Origin: Chryseomicrobium palamuruense
GTDB taxonomy: Bacteria > Bacillota > Bacilli > Bacillales_A > Planococcaceae
Length of the DNA stretch: 64,000 nt
Assembly (NCBI RefSeq): GCF_042649045.1
Contig: NZ_JBHSEF010000009.1
Location: 62,001-126,000 of the forward strand
Reading direction: 5' to 3'
This document shows, piece by piece, positions 41,339 to 50,184 of this stretch (its first letter is position 1; every line of letters begins with the position of its first letter). The notes beneath the pieces are model-generated. The model made no database searches. It was not told the DNA's origin and saw only the letters and a program-made list of their open reading frames with translations. Made by a program: the position numbers and the translations under genes.

Positions 41339-41722
41339 ATGAATACACTTACCTCACCCATTGCATGTAAAATAAATAATGTTTTTATTCATGTAAGCAA
41401 CCTCAAGGAATCCGTTCACTGGTACTGTGACTTGCTCGGAATTGAGGTAAACCAAGACGAGGTCGTCTCACCTGTCTACAATATCCCAGTGACTTCAGAA
41501 ACTGGCCTGACTCTAGATGATCACACGTTTGATCCTGGGTTTGAATTACGCCCCTCACATCATGTTCTTTTCAACTTCTACGTGAAAGACATTGATGAAG
41601 CTTACGAGTTTGTGAAAGCTAAAGGGATTACCATCGTAAAAGAAATTGAACGTATCGGGAGTTTTGCGTATTTTAATTTTCATGATCCGGACGGGAATGT
41701 ACTGATGATTTGTAATAACTAA
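41339..41722 (+). CDS. VOC family (glyoxalase-like) protein
   Basis: 127 residues from the ATG at 41339, preceded by AAAGGTGG. CKINNVFIHVSNLKESVHWY at the N-terminus and VKDIDEAYEFVKAKGITIVK, then YFNFHDPDGNVLMICNN mark one VOC module with the C-terminal metal-site pattern. Own terminator follows. Function beyond the fold unknown. Confidence 0.85.
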   Translation: MNTLTSPIACKINNVFIHVSNLKESVHWYCDLLGIEVNQDEVVSPVYNIPVTSETGLTLDDHTFDPGFELRPSHHVLFNFYVKDIDEAYEFVKAKGITIVKEIERIGSFAYFNFHDPDGNVLMICNN

Positions 41723-41728
41723 GAAGGG

Positions 41729-41758
41729 AAGCCATGGTTATGGAGCCATGGCTTTTTT
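41729..41758 (+). terminator. Terminator after the VOC gene
   Basis: AAGCCATGG (41729-41737) pairs with CCATGGCTT (41746-41754), followed by TTTT. Confidence 0.85.
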
Positions 41759-41759
41759 G

Positions 41760-41911
41760 CTACTCTGCCATTCTCACTATCTTTTCAATCACATCATCGA
41801 CTTCATTCTCATTCGTCACGCGAAATAAAACGTCGGCTTCTTCATTAGTTGGCACCTCGGCGTTACGTTGTTTTTTAGTACATCTGAAAAATCCGACATG
41901 CTACCACGCAT
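41760..41911 (-). pseudogene. Probable remnant of a small gene, frameshifted
   Basis: Minus strand ATG at 41911 after GGAG gives MRGSMSDFSDVLK. After an A-run near 41875 the plausible continuation is in another frame: RNAEVPTNEEADVLFRVTNE, then NEVDDVIEKIVRMAE and TAG at 41760. The second part resembles the C-terminal half of VOC-type proteins. Loss or gain of one A in the run would explain the break. Weak evidence. Confidence 0.35.
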
Positions 41912-42033
41912 GATAGATGTGCTCCTATTGGCATGCTAAATTCGCTCGACCAGTACATTTTCAGGATTATCAAAATAAACATGAATACGGGGGATTAACG
42001 AACTGTTAGGTTGACACCACATAGGGGTCTGTC

Positions 42034-42062
42034 TTTACATATAAAAGTCACTTTGTTATAGT
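42034..42062 (+). promoter_or_regulatory. Promoter of the tenA-thi operon leader
   Basis: -35 TTTACA (42034-42039), 17-bp spacer, -10 TATAGT (42057-42062). The TPP aptamer begins about 20 bp later. Confidence 0.68.
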
Positions 42063-42082
42063 AAGCCTGTAAAACAAAATAC

Positions 42083-42174
42083 CGTAATCACTAGGGGAGC
42101 CTTTTAGGCTGAGACGGACATTGGTCCGGACCCTTTGAACCTGATCTGGATCATACCAGCGTAGGGAAGTGTGC
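42083..42174 (+). ncRNA. TPP riboswitch controlling tenA-thiM-thiD-thiE-thiW
   Basis: Conserved blocks ACTAGGGGAGCC, GGCTGAGAC, GACCCTTTGAACCTGATCTG and ATACCAGCGTAGGGAAGTG are all present in order. A strong terminator follows before tenA. Confidence 0.97.
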
Positions 42175-42214
42175 GAACTGAACCGAATCATATTCTATCT
42201 ACATTGGTTCTTCG

Positions 42215-42246
42215 CCGCCCCCTACATTCAGGGGGCGGTTTTTTTG
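42215..42246 (+). terminator. Attenuator terminator of the thi operon
   Basis: CCGCCCCCT (42215-42223) pairs with AGGGGGCGG (42230-42238), followed by seven T. Confidence 0.92.
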
Positions 42247-42268
42247 TACTCAAGAAAGGGGAATGTTC

Positions 42269-42961
42269 ATGGGTATTAGTAAAGAGATGCGGAAAGAGAA
42301 CGAGAAATTATGGGAGAGCAGTTTTCATCACCCGTTCGTCAAGGGACTGGCTGATGGGACGTTGCCAAAAGAGGTTTTCAAGTTTTATGTACTGCAGGAC
42401 GCGTATTACCTCTCGCACTTTGCGAAGGTACAGGCAATTGCTGCATCTAAAGCGACCGATTTGAAGATGACACAAGCTTTCGCCCATCATGCGGAGCAGA
42501 CGTGCGTGGCTGAGTTGCAGTTACATCAGACGTTCGTTCAAGAACTTGGGATTACTGAACAGGAAGTAAAGGATTTTAAACCGTCACCTTCAGCTTATGG
42601 CTATATCACCCATTTATATTATGCCGCACAGGGAGATATTGCGGATATACTCGCCGCTCTCCTCCCTTGTTATTGGCTGTACTATGAGATCGGCACACGT
42701 TTCAGTGAGGCAAAGCCTGAAGACCCGATCTATCAGAAGTGGCTAGAAACCTATAACTCTGAGTGGTTCGCTGCACTCGTCAACGAACAGATTGACCGCA
42801 TGGATGAACTGGCTGATGGAAAAACCGAAGAACAGAAAAATAGACTGAAGGAACTGTTTCGAATCAGCAGTTACTACGAGTGGACTTTTTGGCAACAGGC
42901 ATGGGATCAGCAGACGTGGGATGTGGAAGGTGGGGTCTTAGATGCAAGTGTCCCTTCGTGA
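42269..42961 (+). CDS. tenA: Aminopyrimidine aminohydrolase TenA
   Basis: 230 residues from the ATG at 42269, preceded by AAAGGGG. TenA features: ENEKLWESSFHHPFVKGLAD, FKFYVLQDAYYLSHFAKVQA and the active-site Cys region ALLPCYWLYYEIG near residue 130. It salvages degraded thiamine by making HMP from aminopyrimidine. First gene of the operon. Confidence 0.93.
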   Translation: MGISKEMRKENEKLWESSFHHPFVKGLADGTLPKEVFKFYVLQDAYYLSHFAKVQAIAASKATDLKMTQAFAHHAEQTCVAELQLHQTFVQELGITEQEVKDFKPSPSAYGYITHLYYAAQGDIADILAALLPCYWLYYEIGTRFSEAKPEDPIYQKWLETYNSEWFAALVNEQIDRMDELADGKTEEQKNRLKELFRISSYYEWTFWQQAWDQQTWDVEGGVLDASVPS

Positions 42962-43697
42962 AAAATCTCCGGTCGTCCATTGTATCACCAATCAGGTTGT
43001 GGCTAACTTCCAAGCCAATGGTTTATTAGCAATCGGAGCTTCTCCAATCATGGGAGACGAAGAGGAGGAAGTGTCTGAACTGGTCTCTATCTCAGACGTT
43101 CTTTCTTTGAACATCGGCACCTTGAATAATCGAACGCTAGAAAGCATGTTAGTTGCCGGAAAGGCAGCGAACCAAAAAGGAATTCCAGTAGTGCTCGATC
43201 CTGTAGGAGTAGGTGCTACTCGTTATCGCCTTGATGCCATTAAAAAGCTATTAGACGTCGTCAAGGTCGACCTGATTCGTTGCAATACAGGAGAACTGGC
43301 AACACTTATGCAAAAAGATTGGCACGCTAAGGGCGTAGATGCCGGTGAAGGTGAGATGGACCGAAAAGAAGTAGCCATGGCCCTAGCCAAGCAGAGGAAG
43401 ACATTGGTGGTAGTGACAGGAGAAGTAGATATTGTAACTGATGGTAATGATCTCAAGACAGTTACGAATGGACACATTTCAATGACCCATGTGACCGGCA
43501 CGGGGTGCCTGTTGAGTAGCGTCTTAGGAGCACATCTAACTTTGTTGCAAAAGGATCAGGTGCGACTCTTGGCTGAGGCACTTTCTGAATATGGAAGCGC
43601 CGGAGAAGAGGCTGCGAAAGTGTCTGAATCAGCCGGTGCATTCGCGAGAGCGTTTCTCGACCAACTGAGTGAAAGAAGGTGGCAGTATGACTTCTAA
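42942..43697 (+). CDS. thiM: Hydroxyethylthiazole kinase ThiM
   Basis: 251 residues, overlapping tenA by 20 bp. Ribokinase-like fold with VHCITNQVVANFQANGLLA, VLDPVGVGATRYR and the anion-hole motif THVTGTGCLLSS. Phosphorylates thiazole alcohol for thiamine salvage. Confidence 0.95.
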   Translation: MQVSLREKSPVVHCITNQVVANFQANGLLAIGASPIMGDEEEEVSELVSISDVLSLNIGTLNNRTLESMLVAGKAANQKGIPVVLDPVGVGATRYRLDAIKKLLDVVKVDLIRCNTGELATLMQKDWHAKGVDAGEGEMDRKEVAMALAKQRKTLVVVTGEVDIVTDGNDLKTVTNGHISMTHVTGTGCLLSSVLGAHLTLLQKDQVRLLAEALSEYGSAGEEAAKVSESAGAFARAFLDQLSERRWQYDF

Positions 43698-44556
43698 GGT
43701 GTTGCCCTGTGTCTTGACGATCGCTGGTTCTGACTCAGGTGGAGGAGCTGGCATTCAAGCAGACATCAAGTCCTTTCAAGAACGAGATGTGTTTGGCACA
43801 AGTGTTATTACAGCTGTGACGGCCCAGAATACTACCGGTGTGCAAGGCGTTTTTCCTTTAGAGACTAAGGCCATCGAGCAACAACTCGATTCAATCGGGG
43901 AAGACTTTAAGATTTCCGCATTGAAGACAGGGATGCTCTTTGATGTAAGCACGATCGCTCTTGTCGTAGATGCAATTAAAAAGTTCAGTTGGGAAAATCT
44001 AGTGGTGGATCCTGTCATGGTCTCTACGACTGGACACATCTTGTTAGAGCACGAGGCAATCGAAACCATAAAGTCACAACTACTTCCCCTCGCTCGAATT
44101 GTGACACCGAACATTCCAGAGGCCGAACACTTGACGGAATTAAAAATCGACAAGGATACAGATATCATACGAGCATCTGAAAAAATATTGTCGATGGGTT
44201 CTCATTCGGTGCTCATCAAAGGGGGGCATGGTAGAAGTGAGATAGCAGAAGATATCTATATGGATCAGACAGGCTCCCTCATACGTTTACGTTCACGTCG
44301 ACTCGAGACGACGAATACACATGGCACAGGCTGTACGTACAGTGCTGTGCTCGCAGCGGAACTAGCTAAAGGAAGAGAAATGGAAGAGGCGTTGATGACT
44401 GCCAAACGGTTTATCCAAGCTGCAATTGAACATGCGATTCCCCTTGGTCATGGGCATGGTCCCACTTATCATGCGGCATACAGACATCATGGGATAAAGG
44501 AGGATGTCCGTTGTGATCACGAGACCGTCGATTTATTTTATCATGGGAACAAATGA
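43687..44556 (+). CDS. thiD: Hydroxymethylpyrimidine (phosphate) kinase ThiD
   Basis: 289 residues from the ATG at 43687, preceded by GAAGGTGG. VLTIAGSDSGGGAGIQADIK at the N-terminus and TTNTHGTGCTYSAVLAAELA near the C-terminus are diagnostic. It makes HMP-PP for ThiE. Overlaps thiM and thiE. A few extra C-terminal residues follow the family norm. Confidence 0.95.
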   Translation: MTSKVLPCVLTIAGSDSGGGAGIQADIKSFQERDVFGTSVITAVTAQNTTGVQGVFPLETKAIEQQLDSIGEDFKISALKTGMLFDVSTIALVVDAIKKFSWENLVVDPVMVSTTGHILLEHEAIETIKSQLLPLARIVTPNIPEAEHLTELKIDKDTDIIRASEKILSMGSHSVLIKGGHGRSEIAEDIYMDQTGSLIRLRSRRLETTNTHGTGCTYSAVLAAELAKGREMEEALMTAKRFIQAAIEHAIPLGHGHGPTYHAAYRHHGIKEDVRCDHETVDLFYHGNK

Positions 44557-45163
44557 TGTAGAGAATGAAGAACCTCTTGATGTTTTAGAAGAGGCGTTGC
44601 AATCCGGCATTACCCATTTCCAGTTGCGAGAAAAAGGGAAGCGAGCTTTGCAAGGAAGTGAATTAGTGGCTTTTGCTCAATCTTGCCAGAGACTTTGCAA
44701 ATGCTATGACGTCCCGTTTTTCATCAATGATGATCTCGACCTAGCTCGAACGGTTCAACCAGATGGCGTTCATCTTGGACAAGAAGATTGGAATGATAGG
44801 ATGAAAGACGAGATAAGAGAGAGTGGGTTCCTTCTCGGTCGCTCCGTCCAATCTTTGCAAGAAGCCGAAGAGGCTATTCTAAAGGGTGCAGATTATCTCG
44901 GGATAGGATCCATCTTTCCGACCCGATCAAAACCTGATGCTGGCCAGGCAATTGGCACATCACTTCTTCAAGAGGTGCATCAACGATTCCCTGACATCCC
45001 CATTATAGGAATTGGTGGAATTGATTCAGAAAATGCGCAGTTAGTCTGGCAAGCTGGTGCGGCAGGGGTTGCCGTCATCTCATGTATTAGCAGATCGAGT
45101 GACCGTCGAAAAGTAGTCTCTGAACTCAGACCGCGAGAAGTACAAACGGGGTGGATGCGATGA
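44513..45163 (+). CDS. thiE: Thiamine-phosphate synthase ThiE
   Basis: 216 residues with the GTG at 44513 preferred, because AAAGGAGG lies 9 nt upstream; the ATG at 44504 touches that site. Motifs FQLREKGK, FFINDDLDLA, GVHLGQEDW and GSIFPTRSKPDAG. It joins HMP-PP and thiazole phosphate. Confidence 0.95.
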   Translation: MITRPSIYFIMGTNDVENEEPLDVLEEALQSGITHFQLREKGKRALQGSELVAFAQSCQRLCKCYDVPFFINDDLDLARTVQPDGVHLGQEDWNDRMKDEIRESGFLLGRSVQSLQEAEEAILKGADYLGIGSIFPTRSKPDAGQAIGTSLLQEVHQRFPDIPIIGIGGIDSENAQLVWQAGAAGVAVISCISRSSDRRKVVSELRPREVQTGWMR

Positions 45164-45657
45164 GCACACGCAAACTTGTGGCTATGGCGATGCTCGTCTC
45201 TATCGGTGTGATGGGTTCGGCATTCATCTGGTTCCCTGCAGGAGTGGCAAAGGCCTATCCGGTCCAGCACGCTATAAATGTTGTAGCCGCTGTCTATTTT
45301 GGACCTGTCGGCGCTGTAGGTGTAGCGTTGATGACAGCAGTCATACGTATTGTCACAGGCACGGGGTCACTATTGGCCATCCCGGGAAGCGTCATCGGTG
45401 CGTTACTCGCGGGGCTTCTTTATAAGATGACAAACAAAATAGGAATGGCAGTCGGTGGTGAGGTTATCGGAACAGGTCTGTTGGCATCGTTAGCTGCTGT
45501 TCCTTTTGCAAAGGTCTTTATGGGGACAGAGTTTGGTGCGTTGTTCTTTGTGCCAGCCTTTTTCGTATCTAGTCTAAGTGGAGCGCTAATCGCCTGGGTC
45601 ATTGTCAAAAGGATAGAAAGAAATTCTGTGTGGATAGTAGATCAATCATTAAAATAA
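45160..45657 (+). CDS. thiW: ThiW, probable ECF S component for thiazole
   Basis: 165 residues from the ATG at 45160, overlapping thiE by ATGA. Five hydrophobic helices with MLVSIGVMGSAFIWFPAGVA and KAYPVQHAINVVAAVYFGPV, typical of ThiW. It is predicted to take up hydroxyethylthiazole using the shared ECF module. Last gene of the operon. Confidence 0.9.
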   Translation: MSTRKLVAMAMLVSIGVMGSAFIWFPAGVAKAYPVQHAINVVAAVYFGPVGAVGVALMTAVIRIVTGTGSLLAIPGSVIGALLAGLLYKMTNKIGMAVGGEVIGTGLLASLAAVPFAKVFMGTEFGALFFVPAFFVSSLSGALIAWVIVKRIERNSVWIVDQSLK

Positions 45658-45869
45658 AGTGACCGGTAACATCCTCTGGGAATCCTGAAAATGAGTGTTT
45701 TATCTGATTCTGGCTTTTACAAAAGGATGATTTGATTCTAAATCTCCCGTTATATTCGATTTCATAAGTTCACAAAAGTCTACTTTTGCGAACGTTTCCA
45801 TGTCAAAAGTTCGAAGAAGTGACAGAGTGCGGAGGGGCACAATCCAACTAAAAGTATAGGAGTGGTGAC

Positions 45870-46622
45870 ATGAAAAGAACCGTTTTGGTGACAGGAAGTA
45901 GCAGAGGTCTTGGTGCTACAATAGCAAAAGCTTTAGTTGAAAAAGGGTTTAATGTAGTGATTAACTATTACAAAAGTAAAGAGAAGGCAGAAGGACTTGC
46001 TTCGGAGCTCGGTGAACAAAATGCTATAGCTCTATACGCTGATGTGACAAATCGCCAAGAAGTGGATGAGATGGTGAAAGTGGCGACCGACTATTTTGGT
46101 CAAATTGATGTGGTAGTCAATAATGCATTGGTAGATTTCAAATTCGATCCGATACAGCAAAAGTCTTTTATAGATCTTTCATGGAAAGATTATCAAAAAC
46201 AGCTGGACGGAACATTAAAAGGGGCCTTCAATGTGACTCAGAGTGTCTTACCACAATTTATGGAGAGACAAAACGGAAGTATCATCAGTATTGGTACGAA
46301 TCTCTATCAAAATCCAGTCGTCCCCTACCACGAGTACACAACCGCAAAAGCAGGACTTATAGGTTTTACACGCAATATAGCTTCTGAACTGGGGCAATAC
46401 GGAATTAAAGCAAATGTCGTATCAGGTGGTTTGTTGAAAGTGACTGATGCCAGTTCAGTAACGACTCAAGAGGTCTTTGAACTGATTGCTAATTCTACCC
46501 CTATGAGAAAAGTGACAACTCCGGAACAGGTGGCCCATTTGGTCGTTTTTCTGTCATCAAAAGAGGCAGAAGGTGTCACAGGGCAAAATTTCACCGTAGA
46601 TGGTGGACTAACGATGAACTAA
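45870..46622 (+). CDS. SDR family oxidoreductase
   Basis: 250 residues with TGSSRGLGATIA (NADP-binding) at 7-18, the NNA motif VVNNALVDF and catalytic Y-x3-K in YHEYTTAKAGL near 153-163. The catalytic Ser position reads SIGTNL rather than the usual SS, so it may use Thr or be atypical. SD GGAG. Annotators often call such genes FabG-like; substrate unknown. Confidence 0.85.
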   Translation: MKRTVLVTGSSRGLGATIAKALVEKGFNVVINYYKSKEKAEGLASELGEQNAIALYADVTNRQEVDEMVKVATDYFGQIDVVVNNALVDFKFDPIQQKSFIDLSWKDYQKQLDGTLKGAFNVTQSVLPQFMERQNGSIISIGTNLYQNPVVPYHEYTTAKAGLIGFTRNIASELGQYGIKANVVSGGLLKVTDASSVTTQEVFELIANSTPMRKVTTPEQVAHLVVFLSSKEAEGVTGQNFTVDGGLTMN

Positions 46623-46693
46623 ATGTATTATTGCCTCCATATGTAAAGTAGGAAGGCATAATATATTGGTCTAGTCTTAGGGGGCGAAGAGTA

Positions 46694-48001
46694 ATGAGGG
46701 TTATCCAAAAGAACCAACTTAATATAGGGGTTTTGATTTATGGGTGTGGACATCATCAGGCTGCGTGGTTGATGCCGAACTCAAGTGTCAACCGGGTAGG
46801 GGAGATAGAATATTATCAATCCTTGGCGCAGTTAGCTGAAAAAGGATGCTTTGACGCTGTCTTCTTCGCAGACAGCCAATCCTTCCTGGCACAAGAACCA
46901 AATGAAATACCGGCATTTTGGTTCGACCCATTAATCAATTTGACAGCTATTTCTCAGGTGACAAAATATGTCGGGCTCGTCTCAACCATCTCAAGTACTT
47001 TTTCAAATCCTTTTACAGCCTCAAGACAGTTGTTGAGCCTAGAACATATTACAAATGGAAGAGTGGGTTGGAACCTAGTGACGTCCATGAGAGATGAAGA
47101 AGCATGGAATCATAGTATGGAGAGTCTTCCATCCCATGAAGAGAGGTATAAGAAGGCAGATGAATTCGCAGAATTGATGCATAAACTCTTCTTGTCTTGG
47201 GATAGAGAAGAGATTCTCGCTGACCGAGCGCGACGTCAGGTAATCAACCCTGATAAAATTTGTCCTATCAATCACAAAGGAGAATTTTTTAATGTGAGGG
47301 GTCCATCAACTACACCAAAGAGCCCTCAAGGAAAACCGGTGGCCATGCAAGCAGGGGCCTCAAAGCAAGGTATTCAACTAGCAGCCAAACATGCGGAGGC
47401 AGTCTATTCAGTATCTTGGAATATAAGTCAGGCTATGAAATATCGTCAAAAGTTAGATGAGGCCATCAAGCAAAATGGAGAGTGCAATCGGCAAATTAAA
47501 GTTTTTCCAGGGCTTGTTACATATGTAGGAAAGACCCGTGAAGAAGCCCTGGCTAAAAAGCAAGCATTAGATGAAATGTTGCCTCTAGAGACAGCGTTAA
47601 AACAACTGAGTTATTTTCTCCAGATGGATTGTACGGATTGGGAAATCGATTTAAAAGTGCCTCCATTACCACCTTTAGAGCAATTTAATGGTCCTGTAGG
47701 TCGGTATGAGACAATACTTGAAATTATTCATGATACTAATCCTACGGTGAAGGAATTATTAGGATTTCTTAGTGCAGGTGGAGGGCACTTCACCTTAATC
47801 GGAACACCTGAAGAGATTGTTGATCAGATGGAGATGTGGCTAGACAAAGGCGTGGCAGATGGATTTAATCTCATGCCTCCTACTCTACCTGAAAGCTTAG
47901 AGGACTTCATTGAATTAGTTGTTCCCGAAATGCAGAAAAGAGAGATTTTCAGAAAACAGTACGAGGGTAAAACACTAAGGGGACATCTTGGGTTAAAATA
48001 G
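46694..48001 (+). CDS. NtaA/DmoA-type FMN-dependent (LLM) monooxygenase
   Basis: 435 residues, matching the NtaA/SnaA/DszA subfamily of bacterial luciferase-like enzymes. Motifs: FDAVFFADSQSFLA, GRVGWNLVTSMRDEEAWNHS and SPQGKPVAMQAGASKQG. These two-component enzymes use FMNH2 to attack sulfur or amine compounds. No reductase or ABC importer sits nearby. SD GGGGGCG. Confidence 0.88.
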   Translation: MRVIQKNQLNIGVLIYGCGHHQAAWLMPNSSVNRVGEIEYYQSLAQLAEKGCFDAVFFADSQSFLAQEPNEIPAFWFDPLINLTAISQVTKYVGLVSTISSTFSNPFTASRQLLSLEHITNGRVGWNLVTSMRDEEAWNHSMESLPSHEERYKKADEFAELMHKLFLSWDREEILADRARRQVINPDKICPINHKGEFFNVRGPSTTPKSPQGKPVAMQAGASKQGIQLAAKHAEAVYSVSWNISQAMKYRQKLDEAIKQNGECNRQIKVFPGLVTYVGKTREEALAKKQALDEMLPLETALKQLSYFLQMDCTDWEIDLKVPPLPPLEQFNGPVGRYETILEIIHDTNPTVKELLGFLSAGGGHFTLIGTPEEIVDQMEMWLDKGVADGFNLMPPTLPESLEDFIELVVPEMQKREIFRKQYEGKTLRGHLGLK

Positions 48002-48294
48002 GTAGACTGATTATACATCAACTAAATAGTGAATTAGTTTTATTGCACCCTAGAGCTATATATTCTAGAATTTCTTTGAATAGATAGACCTGGTAGGAGG
48101 AGTGAGCAGTCCTTTCATGAATCAATAAATAACTGTTTTTAGGGATCTATTCTATATCATATTGATTTCAGTGAAGGGACGGCAGAGACGGCAAACTAAG
48201 AGCGTCACTATTCAGACATGCTCATCAATAGAGACCTACTTCGCTTCTACTATTCAGGAAGAATAGAGGCACATGTATAGTATGTCAAAATAAT
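48002..48294. other. Intergenic stretch, nothing recognised
   Basis: No supported ORF or RNA. It contains only weak local inverted repeats such as CTAGA/TCTAG near 48050. Confidence 0.55.
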
Positions 48295-48295
48295 T

Positions 48296-48332
48296 AAAAT
48301 TAAAAGCAATCCATAATGGACTGCTTTTAATT
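48296..48332. terminator. Bidirectional terminator between the LLM gene and hrtA
   Basis: AAATTAAAAGCAATCC (48296-48311) pairs with GGACTGCTTTTAATTT (48317-48332) with one mismatch; A/T ends on both sides. Confidence 0.8.
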
Positions 48333-49007
48333 TGATTGGATAAATCCATCTTTCATCGTAATTATGTTATCAACATAATCGAGCATTTCTCTATCATGTG
48401 TGACTATCAAGGTCGTTATATTAAATGATGTTGTGAGTTCACGTATAAGTTTCATTACATCTTTAGACTTTAATGAATCTAGGCTGGCGGTCGGTTCATC
48501 GGCAAACAAAATTTTGGGACGATGGACGATTGCTCGGGCGATAGCGACTCGTTGTCTTTCTCCTCCGGATAGTGAGGAAGGATACGCATTCTTTCGATGT
48601 TCCATACCTACTCTCTGCAGAAGTTCACGAACTTCTTTTTGAAGCTCTACCTTAGATAAATGTTTCCCGGCCACCTCAAGCATAAGATATAATTGCTCTT
48701 CGACCGTTAAAAAAGGGACAAGATGAGAGGATTGAAATACGAACCCGAAGTCTTTTGCGCGAATTTTTCTTATTTCTTCAGAATTCATTTGTGTAAGGTC
48801 TTGCCCATTAAAAACAATAGATCCTTCAGAAGAGGGCTGGAGTCCCGCAGCAATTGTCAGTAGAGTGCTTTTTCCTGACCCGGATGCCCCAACTAGTGCG
48901 GTGATTTCTCTCGGCTGAAGTTCCAGGTTTATACCTTTTAAAATTTCTTCCTCAACCTCACCATTAGTAAATCGTTTCTTTAATTCATTGATTGCAATCA
49001 CTGACAT
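48327..49007 (-). CDS. hrtA: HrtA-like ABC transporter ATPase (haem efflux)
   Basis: 226 residues with Walker A GASGSGKST near 39-47, signature LSGGERQRVAIARAI, Walker B ILFADEPTASLD and VTHDREMLD. It belongs to the LolD/MacB ATPase group. Identity as HrtA rests on the adjacent HrtB-like permease and HssRS-like pair. SD GGGGAGG inside hrtB. In Staphylococcus the order is hrtA-hrtB; here it is hrtB-hrtA. Confidence 0.8.
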   Translation of the reverse strand: MSVIAINELKKRFTNGEVEEEILKGINLELQPREITALVGASGSGKSTLLTIAAGLQPSSEGSIVFNGQDLTQMNSEEIRKIRAKDFGFVFQSSHLVPFLTVEEQLYLMLEVAGKHLSKVELQKEVRELLQRVGMEHRKNAYPSSLSGGERQRVAIARAIVHRPKILFADEPTASLDSLKSKDVMKLIRELTTSFNITTLIVTHDREMLDYVDNIITMKDGFIQSN

Positions 49008-49009
49008 CT

Positions 49010-50041
49010 TTATACCTCCCCTTGTTGAATAGCCTGTAAAGGCTGTATTTTTCTAATCTGAAGTCCGGATAAAGTAGCTCCGATGAATCCGATTAACAAG
49101 AAAGTGATAGAAAGCTGAATAGTTGACCACAACGGCAAATCGAATGGCATTGTATCAGGAGTGACTAGCCCAAATACTTGACTGAGTGTCATAGATAATA
49201 CTAGAGCGGTCATCGTGATAAAGAGCATTTGCACCCACATCATCTTGAAGAGGGTGCCAGTCTTTACACCAATTGCTTTCAAAATACCATAGAGACCGAT
49301 TTTTTGAACATTCATCATGTAGAAGAAAATAGCAAAGAGCATCCCACTAATTACAAGTAAAAACCAAACGATCATATTAAGAGAAAGCTGTTCGGCACTG
49401 TAACTTGGAATAGTTTTTAAAAATTCTTCTTTTGTGAAAGACTGAAGGCCATCAATAGTGGGAGCTTTATCTTTATCAGAGAGAAACAAAAGTTGCTTCT
49501 CCTCGGTGCGATACATCTCCTTGAAATCCTGTTCATTTATAAATGCTACAGGGGCATGACTGTATTTTTCTTGCTCAATAAAACCTTTAACGGTGAGCGA
49601 TGCTTTTAATTGGTTGTTAGAAAGTGTGTCTCCTACTTTAATCTTATCTTTTAGAGAACTGTCGAGGAACAACTCTCCCTGCGCTACATCTACAAATAAT
49701 TCTGTAGGTGTGGACGTGACAAATGCCACACTATGTTGTTTCTCATCTGAATCATTCAAAAAGCCCATCTGAATAGAAAGCGCCATAGCGGTTTTATATT
49801 CATCTAGAATACTCTCTTGGATGGAGGCTGGAATAAGAGATAAATTAAACGATTCATCTGCATCTTCCTCCATATAGAAATACCCTTCCGGTAAGTTTTT
49901 GATTAAAGCTGCATTGTCTTGCGACAAGCCATTAGCCAGTCCGGAAATGATAAACGTTAAAAAACTGACTAAGAATACGATGGATCCCAAAATAACGAAT
50001 CTGACTTTATTTTTCTTTATTTCTTTCCATGCAAGGTTCAT
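49010..50041 (-). CDS. hrtB: HrtB-like ABC transporter permease (haem efflux)
   Basis: 343 residues. N-terminal helix in MNLAWKEIKKNKVRFVILGS, then a large extracytoplasmic domain (about 40-220) and three C-terminal helices with KIGLYGILKAIGVKTGTLFK, the FtsX-type layout of HrtB. The FISGLANGLSQDN stretch closely follows HrtB. With HrtA it exports haem to relieve toxicity. SD GGAGGTAA. An HssR-type direct repeat lies upstream. Confidence 0.83.
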   Translation of the reverse strand: MNLAWKEIKKNKVRFVILGSIVFLVSFLTFIISGLANGLSQDNAALIKNLPEGYFYMEEDADESFNLSLIPASIQESILDEYKTAMALSIQMGFLNDSDEKQHSVAFVTSTPTELFVDVAQGELFLDSSLKDKIKVGDTLSNNQLKASLTVKGFIEQEKYSHAPVAFINEQDFKEMYRTEEKQLLFLSDKDKAPTIDGLQSFTKEEFLKTIPSYSAEQLSLNMIVWFLLVISGMLFAIFFYMMNVQKIGLYGILKAIGVKTGTLFKMMWVQMLFITMTALVLSMTLSQVFGLVTPDTMPFDLPLWSTIQLSITFLLIGFIGATLSGLQIRKIQPLQAIQQGEV

Positions 50042-50071
50042 GCGCTTACCTCCTATTTATATGATACTTCT

Positions 50072-50104
50072 ATCATAAAGGAGTTAAGTGAACGGAAGAT
50101 GAAC
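50072..50104 (-). promoter_or_regulatory. HssR box and promoter upstream of hrtB
   Basis: On the minus strand GTTCATCTT-CC-GTTCACTTA (50104-50085) is a direct repeat with 2-bp spacing, matching the known HssR target GTTCATATT-N2-GTTCATATT at most positions. A -10, TATGAT (50077-50072), follows 7 bp later, so the box takes the -35 place as in OmpR-type activation. The inverted repeat ATGATA/TATCAT (50061-50076) overlaps the -10. Confidence 0.8.
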
Positions 50105-50184
50105 ACGGCTTTACATTCCTATTTACACATCTTATTTGTGGGCGTACTAAGTAATTGTAGAACCCAACATGTAATATAATTTAT

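Noticed and set aside
45773..45788. CAAAAG-TCTA-CTTTTG palindrome upstream of the SDR gene
   Set aside because: Short AT-rich arms, no promoter alignment and no regulator nearby; too weak to call.
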